A program made the translations under genes and the position numbers. The notes beneath the pieces were generated by a model, which did not search any database, had not been told where the DNA came from, and worked only from the letters and a program-made list of their open reading frames with translations. Positions 29,588-38,605 of a DNA stretch of 64,000 nt are shown here, piece by piece. How positions within the stretch are numbered: the first letter of the stretch is position 1; every line of letters begins with the position of its first letter. This stretch comes from Methylocapsa aurea (lineage in GTDB: Bacteria; Pseudomonadota; Alphaproteobacteria; Rhizobiales; Beijerinckiaceae), in contig NZ_JQKO01000009.1 of NCBI RefSeq assembly GCF_000746085.1, positions 161,443 through 225,442 of the forward strand, read 5' to 3'.

Positions 29588-30079
29588 TCAACCCGCGCCG
29601 CCGAATTTCTTCAACGTCGCGAAAGGATCATCGCCTTGCGACAGGCAGGCGTTGCTCGCGAGCGGACGCGCCTTGCCGCCCGCTAACCAAAGGTCCTGCA
29701 CCTTGCCGGAACGATCGGCGGCACGCCAGCACACTTGCGCGCTTCCTGCGCCAAGGTCGAAAAACACGCTCATCTGATTGTCGCCGCAATCATGCGCTTT
29801 GCACGACCATGCCGCGACGGCGCCTTTGCCATTATCGGCGACCGGCCCTTCCGGCCCATGCATAATCTTGCGCGAGAGCGCAAAATATTGCGCGCCCATT
29901 GCCGCGCGCATCGCCGCCGCAACTCCCGGCTGCTCCCAAAGGGATTTCCCTGCAACGATCTTGTCGGCCGGATATTTGCCTGTCCATTGGCGCAACGCGG
30001 TCAGATCGCCCGCCATGCAAATGCCGCAAGAAAGACTCGCGAAAATCGCGCCCGCCGCGATGCGGTTCAAGACAAACAT
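29588..30079 (-). CDS. Ivy-like secreted protein (putative C-type lysozyme inhibitor)
   Basis: A 163-residue exported protein with signal peptide (RIAAGAIFASLSCGICMAGD). The mature region has the Ivy-family hallmark CxxHDC-type loop: AAWSCKAHDCGDNQMSVFFD around residue 92-111, with the two Cys and His in the right spacing. FALSRKIMHGPEGPV and a later Cys pair (QVCWRAAD, ASNACLSQ) also fit. Ivy proteins sit in the periplasm and block vertebrate-type lysozymes, protecting peptidoglycan. The binding loop of E. coli Ivy is CKPHDC; here Pro is Ala, so specificity may differ. Confidence 0.7.
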   Translation of the reverse strand: MFVLNRIAAGAIFASLSCGICMAGDLTALRQWTGKYPADKIVAGKSLWEQPGVAAAMRAAMGAQYFALSRKIMHGPEGPVADNGKGAVAAWSCKAHDCGDNQMSVFFDLGAGSAQVCWRAADRSGKVQDLWLAGGKARPLASNACLSQGDDPFATLKKFGGAG

Positions 30080-30111
30080 TTAACCCCTCCTGGTGGTCCG
30101 CGACCAAGAAT

Positions 30112-31500
30112 TCAGTAAACGCATTCCTCGAACGCCGGTTCAACGATGCCCGCCCATTCGGTGTTAAATTTGTCGATGAGACGCTCCGCCTCTGTCCGCC
30201 CGGCGACCACAGCATCGAGCGGATCGAGAAAATAGGTTTCATCGCGCCCCTGTGCGTCGAGACGGTTGCGTTTGGCGAGCCCCGCGCGGGCAACGCGCAA
30301 CACCTCGCCCGCGACCTCGCGCGCCAACCGCCCGCAAACGCGCGCGTCAAGACCGAGGCGCGGCGCATCGGCGCGCAACTGCTCGCGCGCCTCAGTGCTC
30401 CACGGCTTGACCATCTCCCAAGCTGCATCGAGCGACGAAGGCTCATAGAGGAGTCCGGTGAACAGAGCCGGGAGGGCGGCGAGGAAGGGACGCGGCCCGG
30501 CATCGGCGCCGCGCATCTCAAGATAGCGCTTCAATCGCACTTCTGGAAAAATCGTCGACAAATGATTGGCCCAATCTGAAAGGACCGGCAGCGTCTCCGG
30601 GAGCTCTGCAAGCTTGCGGTCGAGAAGATCGCGGAAACTGGCGCCCGCCACATCGAAATAAGTCTCGCCGCGCTTGACGAAATACATCGGCACGTCGAGG
30701 GCGTAGTCGACATAGCGCTCGAAGCCCATGCCGTCCTCAAAGGCGAATGGGAGCATCCCGGTGCGCGCGCGATCGGTATCGCGCCAAATTTCCGAGCGCG
30801 CCGAAAGAAATCCATTCAGCTTGCCGTCGGTGAAAGGAGAATTGGCGAATAACGCTGTTGCGATTGGTTGCAAAGCCAGCGACACGCGAAGCTTTTTCAC
30901 CATGTCGGCTTCGCTCGAAAAATCGAAATTGGCCTGCACCGTGGATGTGCGGAACATCATGTCGAGGCCGCGCGCGCCGACTTTGGGCATATAATTCGCC
31001 ATGATCGCGTAGCGCTGTTTCGGCATGATCGGGATTTCATCAAGGCGCCACTTGGGGCTCATGCCCAGCGACAAGAAGCCGATGTCGAACGGAGCCGCGA
31101 CAGCGTCGAGCGAGGCGAAATGACTGACAAGTTCGGCCTCGGTTTCGTGGATCGTCGCAAAAGGAGCGCCGGAAAGCTCGAATTGGCCGCCAGGCTCAAG
31201 CGAAATCGCGCCGCCGCCCTTTTCATCATAGAGCCCGATGATATTTTCGCCGTCGCGAATCGGAGCCCAGCCGAGCGCCGATTGCATGCCCTCAAGCAAG
31301 CCGCGGATCCCGCCCCCGCCACGCTCGGGCCTCTCTTGGTAAGCCACAGCGGAATGGTCCAGGCGATGGAAGGGAAATTTTTCATGCTCAGTGCCGATCC
31401 GGAATTGGTCCGCCGGCTTCGATCCGGCTTCGATCCAGGCGACAAGGTCATCGCGCGACGCAATAGGCGTGGAATCCGAAACGTCGCGAGCCATTTCCAA
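30112..31500 (-). CDS. gshA: glutamate-cysteine ligase (plant/alphaproteobacterial type)
   Basis: This enzyme forms gamma-glutamylcysteine from glutamate, cysteine and ATP, the first step of glutathione synthesis; 462 residues. Typical segments are RIGTEHEKFPFH near residue 35, SLEPGGQFELSGAP near 98 (the EPGGQ(F/L)ELS metal and substrate site), and the region SPKWRLDEIPIMPKQRYAIM. Lower down are RYLEMRGADAGPR and FLAALPALFTGLLY. It belongs to the GCL group shared by plants and alphaproteobacteria. Glutathione here can serve the glutathione peroxidase encoded near 60.5 kb. The start may be the first or second ATG, two codons apart. Confidence 0.94.
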   Translation of the reverse strand: MEMARDVSDSTPIASRDDLVAWIEAGSKPADQFRIGTEHEKFPFHRLDHSAVAYQERPERGGGGIRGLLEGMQSALGWAPIRDGENIIGLYDEKGGGAISLEPGGQFELSGAPFATIHETEAELVSHFASLDAVAAPFDIGFLSLGMSPKWRLDEIPIMPKQRYAIMANYMPKVGARGLDMMFRTSTVQANFDFSSEADMVKKLRVSLALQPIATALFANSPFTDGKLNGFLSARSEIWRDTDRARTGMLPFAFEDGMGFERYVDYALDVPMYFVKRGETYFDVAGASFRDLLDRKLAELPETLPVLSDWANHLSTIFPEVRLKRYLEMRGADAGPRPFLAALPALFTGLLYEPSSLDAAWEMVKPWSTEAREQLRADAPRLGLDARVCGRLAREVAGEVLRVARAGLAKRNRLDAQGRDETYFLDPLDAVVAGRTEAERLIDKFNTEWAGIVEPAFEECVY

Positions 31501-31514
31501 ACTTTCGTCTGCGC

Positions 31515-31614
31515 CTAAGCGCTTTCAGACCCAAAGGATCGGAAAGCGCTCCACCTCTTTGTCTTGGCGCATCTTCTCAACGCGAGCCGGCATTGGCTTC
31601 GCTCGAAAATGCTC
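31515..31614. repeat. intergenic repeat, copy R5
   Basis: It begins with an AGCGCTTTC...GAAAGCGCT hairpin (31,519-31,551) followed by the same CGCGAGCCGG...CTTCGCTCGAAAATGCT tail as R3 and R4. It occupies the first third of the 300 bp gap upstream of gshA; the remainder up to the MATE gene shows nothing further. Confidence 0.8.
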
Positions 31615-31801
31615 CCTCGTCAGCAGCCGGTGCGAGAGGCGCATCAGGCTCTTCGCCGGCAAAGCTTCATAGGCGGGCGCGGGCCCGGGCGCAATGAGGC
31701 CGATTGGCGGCTGTCCCTTGGCGACGTAGGCCGGCCGGCTCCGCCTCCGGCCCGAGAGGCGCCGATAGAGCCAAGGCTGGCCAGCGCGAAGGGTTTGGCC
31801 G

Positions 31802-33157
31802 CTAAGCGAATTTGGGCCTTTTCGCGAGCCGCGCCGTGACCAAATAGGCGGTGACCACGGCTCCAACACCGAATAAGGCCGAGCCCACGACAAGGCCGAC
31901 AAAACCGCCCTCGGGCCCAAAGCGGTCGGCGCCGATGGTCACGAACGGAATTGCGCCAAGCGTCGCGCGGCCCCAGTTGAACACTGTCGAGAGAATCGGA
32001 AAACCTAGGTTGTTGAAAGCCGCATTGGCGACGAAGATCCCGCCAAGGAAAAACCAGAGCGCGCCGCCATAGGCGCAAAGAAAACGCACAAGGCCGGCCG
32101 TCTCGCCGCGGGCGTCGAAAATATCGACCACAAGCGGGGCCGCCAGGCGCAGGAGCAGCGCGACGACGACGACGTAGATCGCCGCGAAGAGGAGGCAATT
32201 GCTGAGCACCTGGCGCACGCGCGGCATCAGCCGGGCGCCAAGATTCTGCCCCATGATCGGGCCGACCGAGCCGGAAAGCGCGAATAGGACTCCAAAAGCG
32301 ACTGGGTTGACGCGGTCGATGATCGCGAAGGCCGCGACGACGGCGTCGCCGAAATGGGAAAAGATCCGCATCGAATAGGCGCTCGCCACGGGCGTCGCCA
32401 GATTGGTCAAGATTGCTGGAACCGCGATCGCCATCATTGCCGGAAAATCGCACAGAACCGCCTTGCCGGCGGGCCATGCGATAAGATCTCGCATGCGCAC
32501 GGCGCCGTAAAGCCCGACCGCAACGAAGACGAGTCGCGACAACAGAGTGACCATCGCAGCGCCGTCGACGCCAAGGCCCAGGCCAAAAATGAAGATCGGA
32601 TCAAGAACCGCCGTGACGATCGCCCCCGACAGCGTCACGAACATTGCCCTTCTGGCGTCGCCGACGGCGCGCAGGATTCCCGCAAGCGCCATCCCTAGGC
32701 CAAGAAAAATCGTCGCCGGCAGCGTGATCGCGAGATAGGTCGAGCTGACATCGAGGGCCTCTCCCCTTGCGCCGAAGAGGGCGAGTATCTCCCGCCGCAG
32801 CGGCAGAGCGGCGCAACTTACCGCGGCCGCGATGAGGAACACATGCACCAAGCCGGAGGCGGCGAGCCTTCGCGCTGCGATCCGCTGGCCTGCGCCAGTC
32901 GCGCGCGACACCAGGGCGCTGATCGCGATCGAGAGCCCGATATTGATGGAAACCGAAAAAAACAGAACCTGCGTGGCGAAGCCCACCGCAGCGGTCAGGT
33001 TCGGATCGCCAAGCCGCGACACATAAAGGAGCGACAAAAGATCGACGAGGAAAATCGACATGAGCCCGACCGATGCGGCCGCCGTCATGACGAGAACATG
33101 CCGCATGGTCGATCCTTCGGTAAAGACCGGACGCGGCGCCATTCCCTCAGAGCTCAA
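31802..33157 (-). CDS. MATE family efflux transporter
   Basis: A 12-helix multidrug and toxic compound exporter, 451 residues, usual length. The two-fold repeat is apparent: in the first half VGFATQVLFFSVSINIGLSI and ALVSRATGAGQRIAARRLAA, in the second half VNPVAFGVLFALSGSVGPIM and QNLGARLMPRVRQVLSNCLL. Exports cationic compounds or metabolites in exchange for Na+ or H+; substrate unknown. A later ATG at 33,106 (MRHVLVMTAAASVG) is an equally good start. It stands alone between repeats R5 and R6. Confidence 0.88.
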   Translation of the reverse strand: MSSEGMAPRPVFTEGSTMRHVLVMTAAASVGLMSIFLVDLLSLLYVSRLGDPNLTAAVGFATQVLFFSVSINIGLSIAISALVSRATGAGQRIAARRLAASGLVHVFLIAAAVSCAALPLRREILALFGARGEALDVSSTYLAITLPATIFLGLGMALAGILRAVGDARRAMFVTLSGAIVTAVLDPIFIFGLGLGVDGAAMVTLLSRLVFVAVGLYGAVRMRDLIAWPAGKAVLCDFPAMMAIAVPAILTNLATPVASAYSMRIFSHFGDAVVAAFAIIDRVNPVAFGVLFALSGSVGPIMGQNLGARLMPRVRQVLSNCLLFAAIYVVVVALLLRLAAPLVVDIFDARGETAGLVRFLCAYGGALWFFLGGIFVANAAFNNLGFPILSTVFNWGRATLGAIPFVTIGADRFGPEGGFVGLVVGSALFGVGAVVTAYLVTARLAKRPKFA

Positions 33158-33284
33158 CGCAATCTTTCCTTATCCGACCCGCAACCGCCTGCCGCGCGCC
33201 TCCATCGCTCCTCCCGAAAACCATATGGCGAGGGTCTTACGGTAGGAAAAGGGCGCGAGCGCCGCCGCGCCAACGCGCCCCGCT

Positions 33285-33425
33285 TAGAGCGCCTCCCGAT
33301 CAGATGGAATCGCCTGATCAAAAAAGAATCACTCAGATTCAAAGAGTTAGAGCATGTTCTTATGAGACATCGGATATATCCGATGTCTCAATATCGAAAA
33401 AGTCGATCAACTTTGTTGAGAACAT
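33285..33425. repeat. palindromic intergenic repeat, copy R6
   Basis: It shares with R4 the CCGATCAGATGGAATCGCCT/GATCAAAAAAGAATCACTCA lead and the TGAGACATCGGATATATCCGATGTCTCA palindrome (in parts). Its right arm is interrupted and then continues AATATCGAAAAAGTCG, as in R7. It accounts for a third of the 33,158-33,585 gap; the rest, 33,426-33,585, shows no gene. Confidence 0.88.
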
Positions 33426-33585
33426 ACTCCAGTAACCGGCACACCCTGGGCGGTTTGCGGCGCTGATCGTCTCAACCGCCTCAAGGTCGCGGCGACGCCC
33501 AGCGCATGCCGCGAAATCCCGCGGCATCGCCTGGTGCGTCCTGCGCTGTGAGAGCCAGGGATATTTGGCCGCTCAAAAGCCGGCT

Positions 33586-34185
33586 CTACTTGGCCACCAG
33601 CGCCTTGCAATCGTCCAGCACCGTTTCGGCTGAACTTGTCTTGGTGAAGACAATGCCTTCGTTCACGGTTTTTTCGCCTTGGCGAGCGGTTTCGGTATCA
33701 TAAACGAACTCGAACGTAAGCCGATTGGCTTCCGGCCCGCCGCTCGGATTGTTTAGGCCAACCGGAATGGAGACGAAGCGATCGATGTCCACTTTCTTGC
33801 CCGAAGGGACAACGATGCGCTCAGGGGCCTGAAGGCCCAAACCCTGCCAGAATCTCGGATTCATGGCGACAAAGTGACGATTCCAGTTCCACACATTGCC
33901 GGCCTTTTGCGCCGGAGTGGATTGATCCGCGTAAAGAAGAGCGGGATCGAATGTGAAACTGGTGCTTGGCTTTGAATTGTCCAAGGCTTCGATCTTGAAG
34001 ATAGCGAAGCCTTCATCGGCCCCGGCCTTCACCGGGCCTGACGCGGTATCATATCCTTTGCATATGCCCACTTGGCGATAGGATAGATTGGCGGAGGGAA
34101 CCGGACCGCGATCGCATCCAGACAGCGCGACAATCGCTGCGATGAAAAGCGGGACCGATGAAACATGCGATTTTAAAGTGAACAT
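33586..34185 (-). CDS. putative lipoprotein of unknown function
   Basis: A 199-residue exported protein with a lipobox (AAIVALSGCDRG; Cys at about residue 24). The mature region is beta-rich, containing FAIFKIEALDNSKPSTSFTF, then NWNRHFVAMNPRFWQGLGLQ and PERIVVPSGKKVDIDRFVSI, ending with a two-Cys theme (GICKGYD near the start, LDDCKALVAK at the end). I do not recognise the family. Probably anchored in the inner or outer membrane facing the periplasm. Monocistronic between R6 and the CDF exporter. Confidence 0.7.
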   Translation of the reverse strand: MFTLKSHVSSVPLFIAAIVALSGCDRGPVPSANLSYRQVGICKGYDTASGPVKAGADEGFAIFKIEALDNSKPSTSFTFDPALLYADQSTPAQKAGNVWNWNRHFVAMNPRFWQGLGLQAPERIVVPSGKKVDIDRFVSIPVGLNNPSGGPEANRLTFEFVYDTETARQGEKTVNEGIVFTKTSSAETVLDDCKALVAK

Positions 34186-34454
34186 AACGCTCCGATCTGA
34201 TTATTTCGATTTTTGTATGATTTGGCGAAGCGAAATGGACTGGATCCGCAAATTTTCATCAACATCCAGTTTCCAGCTCGTCTGCTGCGCCGTTTGCGGC
34301 TCTCCCACAACGGATCCTCCTTCAGCGGGGCGGACAATGGGCAGAGCGATCGAAAGACTCAAGCGCTTTCTTCGAGGCTGCGGGAGACATCTTCTCACCT
34401 TGCAACGCGATGGTATAGAAAAGCGTCCCACCAAAGGCCCTTGGGCCCGCTCGA
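34186..34454. other. intergenic region between lipoprotein and CDF genes
   Basis: About 270 bp between two divergently transcribed genes. Two overlapping minus-strand frames (ending at 34,322 and 34,201) read like one short coding segment with a frameshift near 34,330 (GGTLFYTIALQGEKMSPAAS then VVGEPQTAQQTSWKLDVDEN). No start or family can be assigned, so this may be a decayed gene or chance. Confidence 0.25.
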
Positions 34455-34472
34455 TTGATTGGCGAATATGCG

Positions 34473-35435
34473 ATGATCCACTCCCACCGCGCCCAGCATC
34501 CGCATGCCCATGCGGAGCATGAAGACCATCGGGGCCATGGCCACGCGCATAGGCATGGGCCGAGCGACTTTGGGATGCGCTTTGTCATCGGCATTGCGCT
34601 TAATCTGATCTTTGTAGTCATCGAAGCCGTCTACGGGATCATCGCGAATTCGGTCTCGCTGATCGCCGACGCAGGACATAATCTTTCCGACGTGCTCGGC
34701 CTTGGCGTCGCCTTCGCCGCGACCGTCGCTTCTGGCCGCGCGCCAACGCCCCGATTCACCTATGGATTTCGGGCGACTTCCATCATGGCGGCAGCCTTCA
34801 ACGCGGCGTTCCTGCTCGTCGTGACAGGCAGCCTTTGCTATGCCGCGATCGAACGTTTGTTCCGCCCTGAACCCGTCGCAGCCAATACGATGATGGCTGT
34901 GGCCGCCGCAGGAATGGTCATCAACGCCATTACGGCGGCGTTATTCGCCTCGGGGCGCAGGAGCGACCTCAACATCCGCGGCGCATTCCTCCATATGGCC
35001 TCGGACGCCGCCATATCGGGGGGAGTCGTCCTTGCCGGCCTCGCCATCAGCCTGACCGGAGCGCAATGGATCGACCCCGCATTGAGCCTGGTCATCAATG
35101 CCATCATCATTGCCGGAACATGGGGGCTGATGCGTGAGAGCCTGGCGATGTCGATGGCCGGCGTTCCGGCCGGGATCTCCAGCGCCGACGTTCGCCAGTA
35201 TTTCGCGGCAATGCCGGGCGTAAGCGACCTCCATGATCTACATATCTGGTCGATGAGCACGAGCGAGATCGCCCTTACCGTGCATCTGGTTATGCCGGAC
35301 GGCCATCCGGGTGACGCCTTCCTCATGCGGACGGCGACCGAGTTGCGGGAGCGCTACGGCATCGGTCACGCCACCGTACAGGTCGAAACCGAATTGGAAA
35401 CGATCTGCGCATTGGCGCCCGATGAAGTGGTTTGA
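34473..35435 (+). CDS. cation diffusion facilitator (CDF) family metal exporter
   Basis: A zinc/cobalt/cadmium-type exporter with six helices, 320 residues from the ATG at 34,473; the frame also allows a TTG at 34,455. The cytoplasmic N terminus is His-rich (HPHAHAEHEDHRGHGHAHRH). The two transport-site pairs are seen as ADAGHNLSDVLG (helix 2) and HMASDAAISGG (helix 5). The C-terminal cytoplasmic domain includes DLHDLHIWSMSTSEIALTVH and HATVQVETE, the usual metal-sensing ferredoxin-like fold. Likely function is removal of excess Zn2+ from the cytoplasm in exchange for protons. Confidence 0.93.
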   Translation: MIHSHRAQHPHAHAEHEDHRGHGHAHRHGPSDFGMRFVIGIALNLIFVVIEAVYGIIANSVSLIADAGHNLSDVLGLGVAFAATVASGRAPTPRFTYGFRATSIMAAAFNAAFLLVVTGSLCYAAIERLFRPEPVAANTMMAVAAAGMVINAITAALFASGRRSDLNIRGAFLHMASDAAISGGVVLAGLAISLTGAQWIDPALSLVINAIIIAGTWGLMRESLAMSMAGVPAGISSADVRQYFAAMPGVSDLHDLHIWSMSTSEIALTVHLVMPDGHPGDAFLMRTATELRERYGIGHATVQVETELETICALAPDEVV

Positions 35436-35493
35436 TCGGTCGGATGTCTTTTCAACCCGGCGACGCGACCGAATGGTGCAATGCAATATCAAC

Positions 35494-35522
35494 TTGACGT
35501 GATTTGTGCGTTGCGATAACTT
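35494..35522 (+). promoter_or_regulatory. candidate sigma-70-type promoter of the phasin gene
   Basis: TTGACG, a 17-base spacer, then TAACTT lies about 72 bp before the phasin GTG. The overlapping TATAAT at 35,522-35,527 would need a 22-base spacer and fits less well. By-eye match only. Confidence 0.4.
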
Positions 35523-35594
35523 ATAATTGATGAAATTGATTCGAGGCGTCTTTGGTTTATGTGGAGTTGACGCATCGCCACCATAGGAGATGAC

Positions 35595-36149
35595 GTGGAC
35601 AAAGAACAAGACATGACAATCGGAAGCGACCTTCCCGAGAGTGATGCCGCGCCTGAAGCAGGCGCGATCGTCGAAGCGCCCCACTTGGCTTTGGCCCCGC
35701 CCTTGGCCGAACCATCGGCGCCGGCCGTGACGAGCGCCGCCGTCGAAACAAACCCCGCGACGACAACGCCCCTCTTGGCCGAAGCAGACGCCACGGTTGC
35801 GCCAGCTCCCCTGGCGGAAGCATCCCGCGCCTTAGTAAACACTGGCGAAGCCCAGGTCTCTGCGGCGATCGCCGCCGCGCCTTCCCTTGCCAAGAGCCTG
35901 CAAGCGATCGTCGTCGAAGCAACCGATTATTCGAAGGAGGCGCTCGAGCGCCGCATTGCTTTCCTCGAAAAACTCCGCTCCGCCAGATCGTTCGACAGCG
36001 CGATCCAGATCCAGTCCGAATACGCCAAAGCGTCTTTTGCCGCCTTTCTCGCAGAGACGACAAAAATGGGCGAACTCTATTCCAACCTCGCCAAGGCGAC
36101 TTTCAAACCAGCGCACGCGGCCATCGCCGCCACCCAGGGTTCGAACTAG
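35595..36149 (+). CDS. phasin family protein (polyhydroxyalkanoate granule-associated)
   Basis: A 184-residue protein with GTG start behind a good ribosome binding site (AGGAGA). The first 90 residues are low-complexity Ala/Pro/Glu. The C-terminal half is the phasin domain: YSKEALERRIAFLEKLRSAR, SAIQIQSEYAKASFAAFLAE, TTKMGELYSNLAKATFKP, an amphipathic helical bundle that coats polyhydroxyalkanoate granules. No PHA synthase gene is nearby. Long acidic/Ala-Pro N-terminal extension is unusual in length. Confidence 0.88.
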   Translation: MDKEQDMTIGSDLPESDAAPEAGAIVEAPHLALAPPLAEPSAPAVTSAAVETNPATTTPLLAEADATVAPAPLAEASRALVNTGEAQVSAAIAAAPSLAKSLQAIVVEATDYSKEALERRIAFLEKLRSARSFDSAIQIQSEYAKASFAAFLAETTKMGELYSNLAKATFKPAHAAIAATQGSN

Positions 36150-36448
36150 AGAGATCTTTCGCTCGGCGCGCTAACCGCGCATTGGCGGCGTCGAAAAGCC
36201 GCGCTGGGAACCGCAAAAGCCGTCTGCGCCAGACAGACCTGCCGGTCCGCCGTGCGCTGTTTTTATCAGGCGACCGCCGCCCTTTCAATCCGGCATCCCA
36301 GCTCCTCGCTTGGGGCTCAGGAGCTTGACTACGCACCCACGCGGCCCGCCGCGCGATCAGCTTGCGGCGCTAAATCTTCGCGTCGGTCGCCTGAGCTGCC
36401 TTTTTGGCCACGCGCTTCATGGTTCAACAGGCGCGATCCGGACCGGTT
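36150..36448. other. gap downstream of the phasin gene
   Basis: 300 bp without a recognisable gene. Short frames on both strands lack family resemblance. No clear terminator is seen after the phasin stop. Confidence 0.3.
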
Positions 36449-36673
36449 TCAGGCGTCGTCAATGCTCCACCGCGCGACCTCTACGCCTTGATTATCCAAT
36501 ATCCAAAATCCATGCGGCAATGGCTTGTGGACCCGCTGGACAATGACATTGGAGAAAAGCGATTTCGCGTGCGTGACCACCTCATCGAGCCTGGTTAAAT
36601 CGGTCGACATGCGGTCAAGAACCTCCGGCTTAGCCCCTTCAGAATGCGGTCCGATAAATTCGATCTTGAACAT
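36449..36673 (-). CDS. small conserved-looking hypothetical protein
   Basis: A 74-residue soluble protein beginning MFKIEFIGPHSEGAKPEVLD and ending GFWILDNQGVEVARWSIDDA. The central part (THAKSLFSNVIVQ) is helix-like. The compact pattern with a final 'GxxxLDxxGxExxRW' resembles small orphan proteins common in Hyphomicrobiales, though I cannot name a family. Divergent from the Rieske-reductase gene. Confidence 0.55.
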   Translation of the reverse strand: MFKIEFIGPHSEGAKPEVLDRMSTDLTRLDEVVTHAKSLFSNVIVQRVHKPLPHGFWILDNQGVEVARWSIDDA

Positions 36674-36885
36674 GGGAGCCTCCCATACGCCTCGCGCGTT
36701 TCAAACATACCACGCCAGCATCGGCCGAAAAAGCGAAGCCGGAACCGATTATGTTTCACGCCGCAATCGACGATGCCCAGACGGAACCATTGCGCCCGTG
36801 AGGGTTTAATCCGTCACGTCATGTAATCGCCCGGAGCTCGCGGGCAGCTTGTCGAGCCTGTCCCAAGAATTAAGGACGCCTTGCA

Positions 36886-38415
36886 ATGAGCGAAGAATCC
36901 TCGAAGCTGGGGGGCCCCGATCTCCGCGAAGGCATAGGATTTGACACTCTGCCGGATGGCGGCCGGGTCGCCGGCCGCGTTGGCGACGAGCCCGTGCTGT
37001 TGGCGCGCCGCGGCGATGAGTTCTTTGCGATTGACGCTATTTGCACCCATTACGGGGCGCCGCTCGCCGATGGGCTTCTCGTCGACGAGACTATTCGCTG
37101 CCCTTGGCATCATGCCTGTTTCAGCTTGCGCACCGGCGAGGCCATCCGCGCGCCCGCGCTGAACCCGGTTTCCTGCTGGCGCGTCGAGCGACGGGACGGC
37201 CGCGTCCATGTTTTCGAAAAGCTCGAAAGCCCGGCGCAACCATCCACCCAAGACGTCCCGGGGACGCCCCGGTCGGTCGTGATCCTTGGCGGCGGCGCGG
37301 CCGGCAACGCGGCGGCGGAAATGCTCCGCAGGCATCGCTATGCCGGCTCCCTTACAATGTTGAGCTCCGACGACTCAGGTCCCTATGACCGCCCCAATCT
37401 CTCAAAGGGCTATCTGGCGGGCGCTGCGCCGGAGGATTGGATTCCCCTGCGATCGCCGGAATTCTACAAAGCACAGGGCATCGACCTGAAGCTGAACGCT
37501 CGCGTGGTTGCGATCGACGCCTCGGCGCGCCGCGTGCAACTCGAAGACGGGAGCAGCTATCCCTATGATGCATTGTTGCTCGCCACCGGCGCCGAACCGG
37601 TGCGACTCGCAATCCCCGGCGGCGATCTCCCGCATGTGCGCTATCTGCGCACGTTTGCCGACAGCCGCGCCCTTGTCGCCAAAGCCCTGACGTCGCGGCG
37701 CGCCGTCGTAATCGGCGCAAGCTTCATCGGCCTTGAGGCGGCGGCGGCGCTGCGGGCGCGGGACATCGACGTCCATGTGGTTGGGCCCGAGACAATTCCG
37801 ATGGAGCGGATTTTGGGGCCAGAAGTTGGAAGCTTCATCCGCAAGCTCCATGAGAGCCATGGCGCGACATTCCATCTTGGAGCCACAGTCGTCTCGATAG
37901 ACGAGCGAAGCGTAACGTTGAAGAATGGAGAAATCCTCGAAGCCGATCTCGTTCTCGTCGGCATCGGGGTTCGGCCATTGACCGCCTTGGCTGAGCAGGC
38001 AGGGCTCGCCATCGATCGCGGCGTCACGGTGGACGCGCATCTTCAGACCAGCATCCCAAATATCTTCGCGGCCGGGGACATTGCGCGCTGGCCGGATCAC
38101 CACACCGGCGAGCGAATCCGCGTCGAACATTGGGTCGTCGCTGAACGACAGGGACAGACCGCAGCGCGCAACATTCTCGGCCGGAAGGAGACGTTTAACG
38201 CCGTCCCCTTCTTCTGGACCGAGCAATATGACCTCGCCATTGCTTACGTCGGGCACGCCGAACGATGGGACAGTTGCGCCATCGACGGATCGCTAGAGGC
38301 GCGAGACTGCGCCATCGCCTATCGCCGCGAAGGCAAGACATTGGCGGTCGCGACGATCTATCGCGATCTCGAAAGCCTTCGCGCCGAAGTCGCATTTGAA
38401 AGAGGGGTCGCTTGA
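36886..38415 (+). CDS. Rieske-domain FAD/NAD(P)-dependent oxidoreductase (ferredoxin-reductase / AIF-like)
   Basis: A 509-residue soluble flavoprotein. Residues 10-105 form a Rieske 2Fe-2S domain with both ligand pairs: CTHYGAPLADG and CPWHHACFSLRTG. From about 125 an FAD-binding reductase follows: SVVILGGGAAGNAAAEMLRR, YDRPNLSKGYL, AVVIGASFIGLEAAAALRAR (NAD-binding) and TSIPNIFAAGDIARW (FAD). This domain pair resembles human AIFM3-type proteins and bacterial ferredoxin reductases of Rieske oxygenases. No oxygenase or ferredoxin gene is nearby, so the electron partner is unknown. Cytosolic; no signal peptide. Confidence 0.9.
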   Translation: MSEESSKLGGPDLREGIGFDTLPDGGRVAGRVGDEPVLLARRGDEFFAIDAICTHYGAPLADGLLVDETIRCPWHHACFSLRTGEAIRAPALNPVSCWRVERRDGRVHVFEKLESPAQPSTQDVPGTPRSVVILGGGAAGNAAAEMLRRHRYAGSLTMLSSDDSGPYDRPNLSKGYLAGAAPEDWIPLRSPEFYKAQGIDLKLNARVVAIDASARRVQLEDGSSYPYDALLLATGAEPVRLAIPGGDLPHVRYLRTFADSRALVAKALTSRRAVVIGASFIGLEAAAALRARDIDVHVVGPETIPMERILGPEVGSFIRKLHESHGATFHLGATVVSIDERSVTLKNGEILEADLVLVGIGVRPLTALAEQAGLAIDRGVTVDAHLQTSIPNIFAAGDIARWPDHHTGERIRVEHWVVAERQGQTAARNILGRKETFNAVPFFWTEQYDLAIAYVGHAERWDSCAIDGSLEARDCAIAYRREGKTLAVATIYRDLESLRAEVAFERGVA

Positions 38416-38522
38416 GCGGGATGCGAAAAAGTGGAATCCGGTTTTTCGCGTCAAATCCCGCTCTCTTCTCAACAATAGATCACGATGCTTTTGGATGTTT
38501 CCATCCAAAAGCATCGTGATCT
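38414..38522. repeat. palindromic intergenic repeat, copy R2 (inverse of R1)
   Basis: It has 21-base perfect inverted arms (38,477-38,497 and 38,502-38,522) with the same GGATG-TTTC-CATCC core as R1. It is preceded by GCGAAAAAGTGGAATCCGGT/TTTTCGCGTCAAATCCCGCT, the reverse complement of R1's tail. It begins at the stop codon of the upstream Rieske-reductase gene. Confidence 0.9.
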
Positions 38523-38605
38523 GGGGGGAGGACCCTGCGCCATCTCGAACCGAAGCGGCGTCGACCGCCAGCCGCGACTAGTCGAAAACCCGGCCGGACG
38601 GCAAA

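Noticed and set aside
22586..33425. Possible CRISPR array from repeated hairpins
   Set aside because: Copies are kilobases apart with no uniform spacers and no cas genes; they are dispersed palindromic elements.
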